Shown here: positions 7,549-15,538 of the stretch, piece after piece
Layout of the letters: every line of letters begins with the position of its first letter
How positions within the stretch are numbered: the first letter of the stretch is position 1
Assembly: GCF_010994095.1 (NCBI RefSeq)
Contig: NZ_WJYO01000001.1
Coordinates: forward strand, 496,001-560,000
Origin: Mumia xiangluensis
GTDB taxonomy: Bacteria; Actinomycetota; Actinomycetes; Propionibacteriales; Nocardioidaceae
DNA length: 64,000 nt
Reading direction: 5' to 3'
Translations under genes and position numbers: made by a program
The notes under the pieces: model-generated
Told to the model about the DNA's origin: nothing
Seen by the model: only the letters and a program-made list of their open reading frames with translations
The model's database searches: none

Positions 7549-8295
7549 TCACGGTTCGCGGCGGGTCACGCAGAAGATCCTCCCGAACGGGTCGACCAGC
7601 GTGATCCACCGGTCGGACCGCCACCGCTCCACGGGTCCGAGCAGGCGTAGCCGCTCGACCTCGGCGTCGGCGCCCTGCTCACCGGCGGCCAGGTCGAGGT
7701 GGGCGGTGACACCGCCGGACGGCGGCGGCGAGTCGAGGCGCTGCAGCAGGATGCCGAGCGGCATCGAGCTCGGGCGTACGAGGCGTAGGAACTCCTCGCG
7801 CCCGCCGTCCTGCACGGTCCAGCCGGTCACGTCCGCCCAGAACGCGCACTCACGCTCGAAGTGCTCGGCGGGGATGTCCAGGCACACCTGGTCGACCACG
7901 CTGCGGTGCCCGCCCGGCCACGTCGGGGCTGGCGGCACCTCCCGCTCGCCCTCGTCCGGGACCACGCAGAACGGCATCCCACCGGGCGACGCGAGGACCA
8001 CGTGCGTGCCGGGCTCGGCCACGACGTCGGCGCCCGCGGCGACCGCCGCGTCGCGTCCGTCGGCGATGTCGTCGACGTGCAGGTCCAGGTGGACGCGCGG
8101 CATCCCATGGCGCACGACCTGGAAGCGGAGGTACGCGTCGCCGCGCGGCGGCAGCAGCGTACGAAACTCTCCTCGCTCCCCGCGGGTCGGTGACGCCTCC
8201 GTGCCGGTGATCGCCTGCCAGAGGCCGAGCGCGCCCGTGGCGTTCGCAGCGGGCTGGTCGAGGAAGGCCGTGATCCAGCGCGGCGAGACCGTCAT
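7549..8295 (-). CDS. Two-domain VOC (glyoxalase/dioxygenase-fold) protein
   Basis: 248-aa protein with two vicinal-oxygen-chelate halves. The first (about 1-115) contains the VHLDLHVDDIADGRDAAVAAGA helix and a DEG end. The second (about 130-245) contains VVDQVCLDIPAEHFERECAFW and ends in LVDPFGRIFCVT, the usual VOC tail. Such proteins bind metals or small electrophiles such as antibiotics or aldehydes. The start overlaps the upstream HxlR stop by 4 bp (ATGA), so it belongs to that operon. Divergent from a thiolase. Substrate unknown. Confidence 0.85.
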   Translation of the reverse strand: MTVSPRWITAFLDQPAANATGALGLWQAITGTEASPTRGERGEFRTLLPPRGDAYLRFQVVRHGMPRVHLDLHVDDIADGRDAAVAAGADVVAEPGTHVVLASPGGMPFCVVPDEGEREVPPAPTWPGGHRSVVDQVCLDIPAEHFERECAFWADVTGWTVQDGGREEFLRLVRPSSMPLGILLQRLDSPPPSGGVTAHLDLAAGEQGADAEVERLRLLGPVERWRSDRWITLVDPFGRIFCVTRREP

Positions 8296-8792
8296 GCGTC
8301 GGACCCGCCGGACGGCACCGGGCGCTCACGCCGCGCGATGCGCAGCTCGACGTCGTCGAGGCCCACCAGGTGGCCCTCGGCGCAGCGCACCTCGACGTCG
8401 ACGGTGGCGCCGCAGTCGTGATGGGTGAGCTCGAGCGGGGTGGGGCTCGGGCTGTGCTTGCCGCCCCACTGGAACAGCGCCCACACGACCGGCACGAGGT
8501 CGCGGCCGCTCTCGGTGATGACGTACTCCTTGCGGGTCCGCTGGCCCGGCTCCTGGTAGTCGCGCTGCTCGAGGAGCCCGGCGTCGACGAGCGCGGCCAG
8601 CCGTGACGCGGTGGCGGCGCGAGTCATGCCCACGCGCTCCGCGAAGTCGTCGAACCGCGTCGTGCCGTAGTAGGCCTCGCGCATGACGAGCAGCGCCGTA
8701 CGGGTGCCGACGATCTCGACGGCCTTCTCGATCGAGCACCTCCCGACGGCGCTCCACGCGTCGCGGTCGCTCAGCACACCTTTCAGGATCAC
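8292..8792 (-). CDS. HxlR-type winged-helix regulator
   Basis: 166-aa regulator of the HxlR (DUF24) class. Residues 15-110 show the hallmark CSIEKAVEIVGTRTALLVMRE start, the RFDDFAERVGMTRAATASRLAALVDAGLL helix-turn-helix and the wing ending in VITESGRDLVPVVWAL. The C-terminal 50 residues with H-H-D-C and C-A-E-G resemble a small cysteine/histidine finger. C18 is positioned like the redox-sensing cysteine of several HxlR proteins. It is coupled to the VOC gene and divergent from the thiolase; dyads at 8822-8833 and 8829-8862 are likely operators. Confidence 0.88.
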   Translation of the reverse strand: MILKGVLSDRDAWSAVGRCSIEKAVEIVGTRTALLVMREAYYGTTRFDDFAERVGMTRAATASRLAALVDAGLLEQRDYQEPGQRTRKEYVITESGRDLVPVVWALFQWGGKHSPSPTPLELTHHDCGATVDVEVRCAEGHLVGLDDVELRIARRERPVPSGGSDA

Positions 8793-8815
8793 GTCGTCAT
8801 CGTCGCACCCGATCT

Positions 8816-8880
8816 AGGTCTGTTCAACTGAACTCAGCGGTGCTAGCGTCAGCCTGAGTTCACCAAACCAGACTCAGACC
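8816..8880. promoter_or_regulatory. Divergent promoter with stacked dyads between HxlR and thiolase
   Basis: Three symmetric elements overlap here. GTTCA-AC-TGAAC (8822-8833) is a near-perfect 12-bp dyad. TGAACTCAG (8829-8837) is repeated inverted as CTGAGTTCA (8854-8862). CTGAG (8854-8858) is mirrored by CTCAG (8873-8877), and AGGTCTG (8816-8822) mirrors CAGACC at 8875-8880. A TAGCGT -10-like box (8844-8849) for the thiolase lies in the middle. This is the probable control region of the HxlR regulator. Confidence 0.55.
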
Positions 8881-8894
8881 TGATGGAGGCCCGC

Positions 8895-10097
8895 ATGTCA
8901 GCACCTCGCTCCGCCCTGATCGTCGACGCCGTCCGCACGCCCGTCGGCAGGGGCAAGCCCGACGGCGCGTTCGCGTCCGTCCATCCCGTCGACCTGCACG
9001 CCCACGCTCTGCGGTCGCTCGTCGAGCGCACGGGCATCGACCCCGCGGAGCTCGACGACGTCGTCAGCGGCGCCGTCGCCCAGGTCGGCGAGCAGAGCGG
9101 CAACACCGCGCGGTGGGCCGTCCTCGCCGCAGGCTTCCCCGAGTCGGTCCCGGCCGTCACCGTCGACCGCCAGTGCGGCAGCAGCCAACAGGCGCTGCAC
9201 TTCGCCGCCCAGGGCGTGATGAGCGGCGCGTACGACGTCGCGATCGCGTCCGGGGTCGAGTCGATGAGCCACCTCCCGATCGGTTCCCAGACGCTCGGGC
9301 GTGACATCGCCGGCCCCGAGGTCGCGCGCCGGTACGCGTCCGGACTCGTCCCGCAGGGCATCAGCGCCGAGCTGATCGCGCAGCGGTGCGGCCTGAGCCG
9401 CACCCAGCTCGACGCGTACTCCGCCGAGAGCCACCACCGTGCCGCGCAGGCCCGCGACCACGGCCTCTTCACCCGCGAGATCGCCCCGCTCAAGGTGACG
9501 CTCGAGGACGGCTCGGTGCGCGAGGTGTACGACGACGAGTCCGTACGGCCAGGGACGACCGTCGAGACGTTGGCCGGTCTCCGCCTGGCGTTCAAGAACG
9601 ATTACTGGGCCGAGCGCTACCCGGACCTCGCCTTCTCGATCACCGCCGGCAGCTCGTCGCCGGTCAACGACGGCGCGGCAGCCGTCCTCGTCACGAGCGA
9701 GCGCGCCGCCGAGCGGCTCGGACTGACGCCGCGCGCACGCATCCACGAGGTCGCCGTCACCGGGGACGACCCGGTGCTCATGCTCACGGGCATCATCCCC
9801 GCCACCGCGAAGGTCCTCGAGCGGGCCGGGCTCACCATCGACGACATCGACGCCTTCGAGGTCAACGAGGCGTTCGCGAGCGTCGTCCTCGCCTGGCAGG
9901 CCGAGACCGGCGCGGACCTCGCGAAGGTGAACGTCAACGGCGGTGCGATCGCCATCGGGCACCCGCTCGGGGCGAGCGGGGCACGCCTGACGACGACGCT
10001 GCTGTCGGTGCTCGAGCAGCGCGGTGGCCGCTACGGGCTGCAGGTGATGTGCGAGGCAGGCGGTCTCGCGAACGCGACCATCGTCGAGCGGCTCTAG
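8895..10097 (+). CDS. Acetyl-CoA acetyltransferase (thiolase)
   Basis: 400-aa thiolase that condenses or cleaves acyl-CoA (acetoacetyl-CoA or beta-ketoacyl-CoA). The catalytic set is intact: C94 in VDRQCGSS, H356 in GHPLGASGAR and C386 in VMCEAGGLANA. ATG 8895 is chosen because GGAGG at 8885-8889 lies 5 nt upstream; ATG 8883 would have no ribosome site. It is divergent from an HxlR/VOC operon and shares its dyad-rich promoter. It ends 13 nt before the convergent thioesterase. The length and motifs are those of degradative or biosynthetic thiolase II; the pathway cannot be told. Confidence 0.95.
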   Translation: MSAPRSALIVDAVRTPVGRGKPDGAFASVHPVDLHAHALRSLVERTGIDPAELDDVVSGAVAQVGEQSGNTARWAVLAAGFPESVPAVTVDRQCGSSQQALHFAAQGVMSGAYDVAIASGVESMSHLPIGSQTLGRDIAGPEVARRYASGLVPQGISAELIAQRCGLSRTQLDAYSAESHHRAAQARDHGLFTREIAPLKVTLEDGSVREVYDDESVRPGTTVETLAGLRLAFKNDYWAERYPDLAFSITAGSSSPVNDGAAAVLVTSERAAERLGLTPRARIHEVAVTGDDPVLMLTGIIPATAKVLERAGLTIDDIDAFEVNEAFASVVLAWQAETGADLAKVNVNGGAIAIGHPLGASGARLTTTLLSVLEQRGGRYGLQVMCEAGGLANATIVERL

Positions 10098-10110
10098 GAC
10101 CTGGCCCTCG

Positions 10111-10590
10111 TCAGGCCGCCGAGGGGGCCGCGGCCCGGCGGGGGTCGACGTTGCGCGCGGTGGCGATCATGGTCGCGCACAGCGTCTCGACGCCGTCCGC
10201 CACCGCGTAGACGTCGGCCGCGCACACCGTCAGCAGCCGTGACACGCTCACGACCCGGCCGCGCGCGACGAGGACCTCGCCGACCGCCGGCGCGACGAGC
10301 TTGAGGCTCGTGTCGACGGTGGCGTTGATCCATCCGAGCGGGAGCGTGGTGCCGGCGGCGGACACCGCCGCGAAGTCGGCGACCGCGTAGACCGCGGTCG
10401 CCTGCAGCTGCCCGGGCCGGAAGGTGAGGCCGTCGCTCACCGGGAGCTCGATCTCCGACTCGCCGGCACCCAGGTGCCGGAACCGCAGCCCGAGGGTCTG
10501 CGCCATCGGCATCGCGAGGACGGCCTGCTCCACGCGGCTCGGCGGGGTCGTCTCGGTCGTCGTCGTCTCGCTCGTGGTCGTCGCACTCAT
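10111..10590 (-). CDS. PaaI-type thioesterase
   Basis: 159-aa hotdog-fold protein. After a low-complexity Ser/Thr-rich leader (about 1-20), residues 25-150 match PaaI/DUF4442 thioesterases: GLRFRHLGAGESEIELPVSDGLTF, the central QATAVYAVADFAAVSAAG helix and a V-A-R-G-R-V-V-S-V-S-R strand. It hydrolyses acyl-CoA thioesters in related systems. The start overlaps the MerR stop (ATGA at 10587-10590), so translation is coupled. Its promoter, upstream of the MerR gene, has MerR geometry. Partner of the nearby thiolase in acyl-CoA metabolism is possible but inferred. Confidence 0.82.
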   Translation of the reverse strand: MSATTTSETTTTETTPPSRVEQAVLAMPMAQTLGLRFRHLGAGESEIELPVSDGLTFRPGQLQATAVYAVADFAAVSAAGTTLPLGWINATVDTSLKLVAPAVGEVLVARGRVVSVSRLLTVCAADVYAVADGVETLCATMIATARNVDPRRAAAPSAA

Positions 10591-10973
10591 GGTGTCTCCT
10601 TCGTGGATCGGGCTCCGAGGGCCGCGGCTCGGCGCTGCTCGAACCAGCCGACGTGGTCGACCAGACGGTCGCGCAGCTCCTCGCGCTCGGCGATCTCCGT
10701 CTCGACGACCGCGATCCGCGCGCGGAGCCCGGCGACCATCTCGTCGATCGACAGCGACCCGTCGCGGTAGCGCGGCAGGAGCGCCCCGAGCTCGTCGAGC
10801 GAGAAGCCGAGGTCTCGGCCCATCGCGAGGAACGTGACCTCGCGAACCGCCGCCTCGTCGTACGCGCGGTAGCCACGGTCGGTGCGCCGGGCGGTCACCA
10901 GGCCGAGGTCGTCGTAGCGCCGCAACCGGTGCGTCGACACCCCCGTCCTTCGAGCGAGCTCGGAGATGCGCAT
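10587..10973 (-). CDS. MerR family regulator
   Basis: 128-aa MerR protein. Residues 1-70 contain the winged HTH: MRISELARRTGVSTHRLRRYDDLGL and the RGYRAYDEAAVREV wing. A dimerisation coiled coil covers about 80-115 (M-V-A-G-L-R-A-R-I-A-V-V-E-T-E-I). No conserved metal cysteines are seen, so a small-molecule or stress ligand is more likely. ATG 10973 is chosen because MerR proteins start here and the -10 box ends 7 nt upstream. It is translationally coupled to the thioesterase. Its promoter carries a 19-bp spacer, the MerR hallmark. Confidence 0.9.
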   Translation of the reverse strand: MRISELARRTGVSTHRLRRYDDLGLVTARRTDRGYRAYDEAAVREVTFLAMGRDLGFSLDELGALLPRYRDGSLSIDEMVAGLRARIAVVETEIAEREELRDRLVDHVGWFEQRRAAALGARSTKETP

Positions 10974-10980
10974 GTCGGGG

Positions 10981-11011
10981 ACGTTAGCAACGTTCGCGCT
11001 GTGCGAAGCAA
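10981..11011 (-). promoter_or_regulatory. MerR-type promoter with 19-bp spacer
   Basis: On the minus strand the -35 box TTGCTT (11006-11011) and -10 box TAACGT (10981-10986) are separated by 19 bp, longer than normal and typical for MerR-activated promoters. A dyad TTCGC-N5-GCGAA (10993-11007) lies in and around the spacer. The MerR ATG (10973) follows the -10 box by 7 nt, suggesting a leaderless autoregulated message for merR-thioesterase. Confidence 0.65.
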
Positions 11012-11018
11012 GCACCGA

Positions 11019-11513
11019 TCAGTCGCCGAGGTGCTCCAGCCACACGTACGGCACCGGCTGCGGCGCGTTCCACTCGGCGGTCCGCGCGGGGTCGACGTCG
11101 ACGAAGCCGGCCGACCGGTACGCCGCGAGGGCCGCGCCGTTGTCGGGAATCACGCGCACGAAGCAGGCCGCGAGCCCCTGATCTCGGGCGTCCGCGACGA
11201 GCAGCGTGGCGAGCGCGCGACCCACCCCGCGGCCCCGCGCGGCGGGGTCGACGAGAACGCGGGCGATCTCCCCCTCGTCCTCGTCGTGGTCGACCCACAC
11301 CTCGCCGTACGCGACCGGGGCCGTGTCCTCGACGAGCAACCACGGACGTACGTCGTCGTCGTTCCACCAGCGACGGACGCGATCGGGATCGAACGGGTGC
11401 TCCACCGTCGAGCACCACCGGCGGGCCTCGTCCGCCGACCGCGACCAGGAGGCGACGAGCGGCGCGTCGTCTGCCGTGGGGACGACGAGACCGGGCTGCG
11501 TGGGCGACCTCAC
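11019..11513 (-). CDS. GNAT family N-acetyltransferase
   Basis: 164-aa acetyltransferase. The acetyl-CoA site V-D-P-A-A-R-G-R-G-V-G-R-A-L lies at about 96-109 and is followed by the ARDQGLAACFVRVIPDNGAALAAYRSAGF segment of a complete GNAT fold. The N-terminal third contains W-C-S-T-V-E-H-P-F, seen in aminoglycoside- or ribosomal-type GNATs. GTG 11513 is preferred because a minus-strand TAGTCT box (11521-11526) lies 7 nt upstream. Substrate unknown. It lies between the MerR promoter and the methyltransferase but is a separate unit. Confidence 0.85.
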   Translation of the reverse strand: MRSPTQPGLVVPTADDAPLVASWSRSADEARRWCSTVEHPFDPDRVRRWWNDDDVRPWLLVEDTAPVAYGEVWVDHDEDEGEIARVLVDPAARGRGVGRALATLLVADARDQGLAACFVRVIPDNGAALAAYRSAGFVDVDPARTAEWNAPQPVPYVWLEHLGD

Positions 11514-11542
11514 CCTGCCGAGACTAGTCCTGGACTGCGGGT

Positions 11543-12298
11543 TCAGCGCCGCCGCGCCTCGACGAGCGTCCGCGTGGAGTGAGCGACGAACGGGCCGTCC
11601 GACGCGATCTGCTCGTGCAGGCGTCGCAGGTCGTCGGCGTACTGCCCGACGGTGAAGCCGGGCACGATCCAGATCACCTTCCGCAGGAAGTAGACGATCG
11701 CGCCGACGTCGTCGAACTCCATGCGCAACCGCTCTGTCCGCAGGTCGGCGATCTCGAGTCCCGCCGCCTCCGCGGCCGCGGCCTCGTCGTCGGGGTGACG
11801 CCCACGCCGGTGCTGCGGTCCGAGGGGCCCGAGGAGCTCCTCGGCCAGCTCGAACACCGACTCCGGCCCGACGTGCTGGGCGAGGTACGTGCCACCCGGG
11901 GCGAGCACCCGCGCGATCTCGCCCCACCAGATGGTCGCTGGGTGGCGACTGGTGACGAGGTCGAATGCGCCGTCCGCGAACGGGAGCGGCGGCTCGTCGG
12001 GATCGGCGACGACGACGACCCCGCGCGGATGCAGCAGGCGGGTCGCCTTGGCGAGGTTCGGCGGCCACGACTCCGTCGCGACGGCGACCGACGGGAACCG
12101 CTCGGCCCCGGCGAGCACCTCGCCACCGCCGGTCTGGACGTCGAGCGCGGCGGTGGCCGTCGCCCAGCGGTCGCTCATCAGCCGTTGGTAGCCCCACGAC
12201 GGTCGCTGCTCGCTCGCGCGCCCGCTGAGCCAGGAGAAGTCCCAGCCGGCGACGTCGGCGGCCTCGGCCTCCGCGACGAGCTCGTCGTACGACCTCAC
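11543..12298 (-). CDS. Class I SAM-dependent methyltransferase
   Basis: 251-aa methyltransferase-like protein. The central region shows LHPRGVVVVADPDEPPLPFADGAFDLVTSRHPATIWW, where strand beta4 and the P-F-A-D-G-A-F-D motif are typical of methyltransferase 11-type enzymes; IARVLAPGGTYLAQHVG is motif post-III. The usual glycine-rich GxGxG loop is poorly conserved (QTGGGE), as in several actinobacterial members. GTG 12298 overlaps the upstream regulator's stop (GTGA), so expression depends on that 911-aa regulator. Substrate unknown. Confidence 0.83.
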   Translation of the reverse strand: MRSYDELVAEAEAADVAGWDFSWLSGRASEQRPSWGYQRLMSDRWATATAALDVQTGGGEVLAGAERFPSVAVATESWPPNLAKATRLLHPRGVVVVADPDEPPLPFADGAFDLVTSRHPATIWWGEIARVLAPGGTYLAQHVGPESVFELAEELLGPLGPQHRRGRHPDDEAAAAEAAGLEIADLRTERLRMEFDDVGAIVYFLRKVIWIVPGFTVGQYADDLRRLHEQIASDGPFVAHSTRTLVEARRR

Positions 12299-15030
12299 GC
12301 GAGCTCCTTCGCGAGGGCGCGCGTCTCGCCGCTCTCGTACGCCGCCCCCATCGCGTCCCAGGCGCTCTCGGACGCCGCCAGGAGCGCGGGATCGCGATCG
12401 CGGCGGCCGCGGGTGCGAAGCAGCGCCGCCGCCACCCACCGGTGATGTGCGGCGTAGGTGTCGGCGCGCTCGATCAGACCGTCGGCGTCCGGGGCGTCGA
12501 GGACGACGGCGAGCTCAGCGGCGGCGACCGCGGCGTACCCGTCGAAGCGACCGGGGACGAAGGTCTGCGCGACCTCGGCCAGCGCGCCCGTCAGGTCCCC
12601 GCCCTCCGCGAGCGCCACCCGGGCACGGACGAACGCCGCCCACGGGGCGAGGTTCGGCGACTCGGAGAGCGACGCGGGGCCAGCCACGCGCCGTGACCGC
12701 TCCCACCACAGCGCGTACGCCGAGCGGTCTCCGCGCAGCCCGGCTGCGAGCGCCGCCCCGAGGAGCGGACCGGCGAGGGAGACGTTGCGGAAGCGGCGGG
12801 TCGCCTCGACGTTGCGCCAGACTTCCGCAGCGGCGCGCTCGGCGTCGTCGAAGGCGCCGGCGAGCGCGAGCGGCGCGATCGCGCTGCCCTTCGCCCAGCA
12901 CGGGTGAGGCTCGAGCGCAGGGTTCGCGTCCACCCGGTGACAGGCGTCGAGGGCCAGGTCGAGGCGACCTGTCGCGACGGCGTACGACGCCACCGACCGC
13001 AGAGCGTCGACAACCTCGACCGCCCCACAGGGCTCGCGCTCGGCGGAGGCCGCCGTGACGATCTCGAGGCGCTCTGCGGAGAGGCGGAGCGACTCGTCGG
13101 GCCGACCGTCGAGCGCGGCGGCGGTCGAGGATGCGTCCAAGGCGGCGCTGAGGACGAGGATCTCGCCGCCGTGGCGCGCGGCAGCCACCGCCTCCGCGGC
13201 GGCTGCCGGCAGGACGTGCTGGTGCTCGGCTCCGGAGGCCCAGGCGCGCGCGGTCGCGAGGGAGGCGCGAGCGTGCTCGCCACCGCCCCCGAGCGCCTCG
13301 GCCTCCGTGAGCAGGGCAGCGAGCGTCGCGGCGTCGGGGTCGGCGAGGAATCCCGCACCGCGGAACCGCTCGGCGACCGCCACGGCCGTGGCGAGCGCGA
13401 CGGCGGCCGCGCCGGGATCGTCCACGCGTGCGGCGTCCGCCGCATCGAGGAGGAGCTGGTAGGCCTCACGGGCGTCGGACACCAGGTGGACGCAGGCCGC
13501 GGCGTCCGTGAGGTCGACCGCGGCGTCACTCCCCCGTACCGCCAGCGCCGCCGCCGTACGGAAGTGCTTGCCTGCCTCGGCGACGAACCCCCGCGCAAAG
13601 GCGAGCGTCGCCACGTCGCGGGCGAACGCCCGGGCTCCGGCGTCGGCAGCGGCCCTGGACGGGACGCAGCGGCGCAGGTCGTCCATCACGCCGTCGACGT
13701 CGTCCGCCCAACCGCCGAGCGTCGACGCTCCGTACGGGCGGGCCTCGACGAGGTCACGGGCTCGCGAGCGGGCCCACGCCGCGTACCGGCGCCGGGTCTG
13801 CGCCTCGTCGTCGGACGCGGCGAGGTGCTCACGGGCCAGCTCACGCACACCGACGAGGAGGGACCACCGGTCTGCCCCGTCAGCCCCGGCCGTACGGCGG
13901 ACCAGGCTCTTGTCGGCGAGACGCCCGAGGAGGTCCGCGACGCCGCCGCGCCCCTCGTCCGGGAGGAGCGCCGTGGCCGCCTCCAGATCGAACGGACCGG
14001 CCATCACCGAGACCGTGCGCAGGGCAGCCCGCTCGTCCTCGTCGAGCGCGGCGTGGCTCCACTCGACGACCGCGCGCAGCGAACGGTGCCGCCTGTCGGC
14101 GGGGCGCCCGAGCGTGAGAAGGCGGAGGACGTCGTCGAGACCCGCCTCGACCCCGGCCAGACCCATCGACGCCACCCGTGCCGCCGCGAGCTCGATCGCG
14201 AGCGGTGACCCGTCGAGACGTCGCCCTAGCGAGGCTGCCGCGTCGGTCGGCACCTCGACGGTCGGGTCCACGGCAGAGGAGCGCTCCACGAACAGCGCTG
14301 CCGCATCGCTGTCGGAGAGGGGACCGAGGTGGAAGACGGCTTCACCGGGGACGCCGAGGCGCTCGCGGCTGGTCACCAGGACGTGCAGGTCGGGCAGCGC
14401 GTCGGCGAGGTGGACGACGAGTGCCGCGACGTCGTCGGTGACGTGCTCGGCGTTGTCGAGGACGAGCAGCACCCGGCCCCGAAGCACGGCGGCGACCGCC
14501 TCCGTGAGGGTCACCTGCGGGCGTTGCGCCACCCCCAGCACGGTCGCGACCGCGGCGTCGACGGCACCCGCGGCGGCCGGCACGAGGTCGACGAACGCGC
14601 CTCTCGAGGCGAACCAGGAGCGCGACCGCTCGGCGACGGCGACGGCGACACGGGTCTTGCCAGCACCTCCCGGTCCGAGCACGGTCGTGATCCGGGACTC
14701 GGCGACGAGCCTGGCGACCGCGTCGACCTCCGCCGTACGCCCGACCAGGGACGTCCGGCCCCGCGGGAGACCGACCAGGTCGCCGACGGCACCGGTCTCG
14801 GCCCGTGCGGCCGCGCCCGCCGCCAGGGCCGCCAGCTCGCGCCGGTCGCGCGCCCCGAGCTTGCGCAGCAGCGACGAGACGTGGCTCTCCACCGTACGGA
14901 CCGAGAGGTGGAGGCGGTGCGCGATCTCGGCGTTCGTGCGGTGCTCGGCGACCGCGGCGAGGACGTCACGCTCCCGGGGCGAGACGGCGTCAACAGGCAG
15001 GTCCGGCACCCGCCCAGTATGCCGCGCCAC
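12295..15030 (-). CDS. Large ATPase regulator with N-terminal LuxR helix-turn-helix
   Basis: 911-aa signal-responsive regulator. Unlike LAL proteins its LuxR HTH is at the N terminus (residues 16-70: S-P-R-E-R-D-V-L, T-N-A-E-I-A, R-T-V-E-S-H-V). An NB-ARC/AAA-type ATPase follows: LVGRTAEVD at 95-103, Walker A GPGGAGKT at 119-126 and LLVLDNAEHV for Walker B. Residues about 400-911 are alanine-rich helices like TPR repeats, the likely sensor region. The GTG start at 15030 is provisional; GTG 15009 is also possible. It is coupled to the downstream methyltransferase and divergent from cupin-sigma genes. The ligand is unknown. Confidence 0.85.
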   Translation of the reverse strand: MARHTGRVPDLPVDAVSPRERDVLAAVAEHRTNAEIAHRLHLSVRTVESHVSSLLRKLGARDRRELAALAAGAAARAETGAVGDLVGLPRGRTSLVGRTAEVDAVARLVAESRITTVLGPGGAGKTRVAVAVAERSRSWFASRGAFVDLVPAAAGAVDAAVATVLGVAQRPQVTLTEAVAAVLRGRVLLVLDNAEHVTDDVAALVVHLADALPDLHVLVTSRERLGVPGEAVFHLGPLSDSDAAALFVERSSAVDPTVEVPTDAAASLGRRLDGSPLAIELAAARVASMGLAGVEAGLDDVLRLLTLGRPADRRHRSLRAVVEWSHAALDEDERAALRTVSVMAGPFDLEAATALLPDEGRGGVADLLGRLADKSLVRRTAGADGADRWSLLVGVRELAREHLAASDDEAQTRRRYAAWARSRARDLVEARPYGASTLGGWADDVDGVMDDLRRCVPSRAAADAGARAFARDVATLAFARGFVAEAGKHFRTAAALAVRGSDAAVDLTDAAACVHLVSDAREAYQLLLDAADAARVDDPGAAAVALATAVAVAERFRGAGFLADPDAATLAALLTEAEALGGGGEHARASLATARAWASGAEHQHVLPAAAAEAVAAARHGGEILVLSAALDASSTAAALDGRPDESLRLSAERLEIVTAASAEREPCGAVEVVDALRSVASYAVATGRLDLALDACHRVDANPALEPHPCWAKGSAIAPLALAGAFDDAERAAAEVWRNVEATRRFRNVSLAGPLLGAALAAGLRGDRSAYALWWERSRRVAGPASLSESPNLAPWAAFVRARVALAEGGDLTGALAEVAQTFVPGRFDGYAAVAAAELAVVLDAPDADGLIERADTYAAHHRWVAAALLRTRGRRDRDPALLAASESAWDAMGAAYESGETRALAKELA

Positions 15031-15059
15031 CGCCGTACCGATCGTGTCGATTCCGTGGT

Positions 15060-15082
15060 GGATCCGTGCTCGCCACGGATCC
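15060..15082. promoter_or_regulatory. Perfect inverted repeat between the LuxR regulator and the cupin
   Basis: GGATCCGTG (15060-15068) and CACGGATCC (15074-15082) form perfect 9-bp arms around 5 nt, in the 118-bp divergent gap. An additional TTCCGTGG lies just upstream (15051-15058). It is the best operator candidate for the neighbouring LuxR-type regulator and could control both directions. Confidence 0.55.
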
Positions 15083-15148
15083 GCGCGGCGGTGCCACCGG
15101 CCGAGGATCGAAGCATCACCTCACCGATCCCGCACGAAGGAGACTCAC

Positions 15149-15538
15149 ATGCTGATCGTCGCGAAGGAGTCCGACCTCCGCCTCCCCGGAAGCCGCACGA
15201 CGCGTTTCGAGGGCGAGGCGTACGGCTCGGGTGTCTCGTTCTTCCACGTCGCCAACGCGCCGGGGACGGGCCCGGACGCCCACGTCCACCCCTACTCCGA
15301 GACCTGGGTCGTCCTCTCGGGCATCGCGCACATCCGCACGGCCGACGGCGAGACGTACGGCGAGCCGGGCGATGTCGTCGTCGTGGGGCCGGGCACCGCC
15401 CACGGCTTCCGCGCCGTCGGTCCCGACGTCCTGCGGATGCTCTGCATCCATGCGTCGCCGCGGATCGAGCAGGACTTCCTCGACCATGCCCGTGCGAGCG
15501 AGCTCGCGGTGGTCTTCGACCCGGAGCCGGTCCGATGA
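15149..15538 (+). CDS. Small cupin protein coupled to an ECF sigma factor
   Basis: 129-aa single-cupin protein. The metal motif H-V-H-P-Y-S-E near residues 46-52 and the later GPGTAHGF give the usual HxH...E...H ligands; the barrel strands W-V-V-L-S-G and GEPGDVVVVGPG are clear. It is likely cytosolic. ATG 15149 has GAAGGAGA about 7 nt upstream. Its stop overlaps the sigma gene start as ATGA (15535-15538), so both are made together. Cupins act as enzymes or sensors; a ChrR-like partner role for the sigma factor is a hypothesis because no zinc anti-sigma domain is visible. Confidence 0.88.
   Translation: MLIVAKESDLRLPGSRTTRFEGEAYGSGVSFFHVANAPGTGPDAHVHPYSETWVVLSGIAHIRTADGETYGEPGDVVVVGPGTAHGFRAVGPDVLRMLCIHASPRIEQDFLDHARASELAVVFDPEPVR

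Noticed and set aside
15149-15538. Cupin as a ChrR-type zinc anti-sigma factor
   Set aside because: It lacks the N-terminal helical zinc-binding anti-sigma domain; only a cupin barrel is visible. Kept only as a hypothesis of a partner role.
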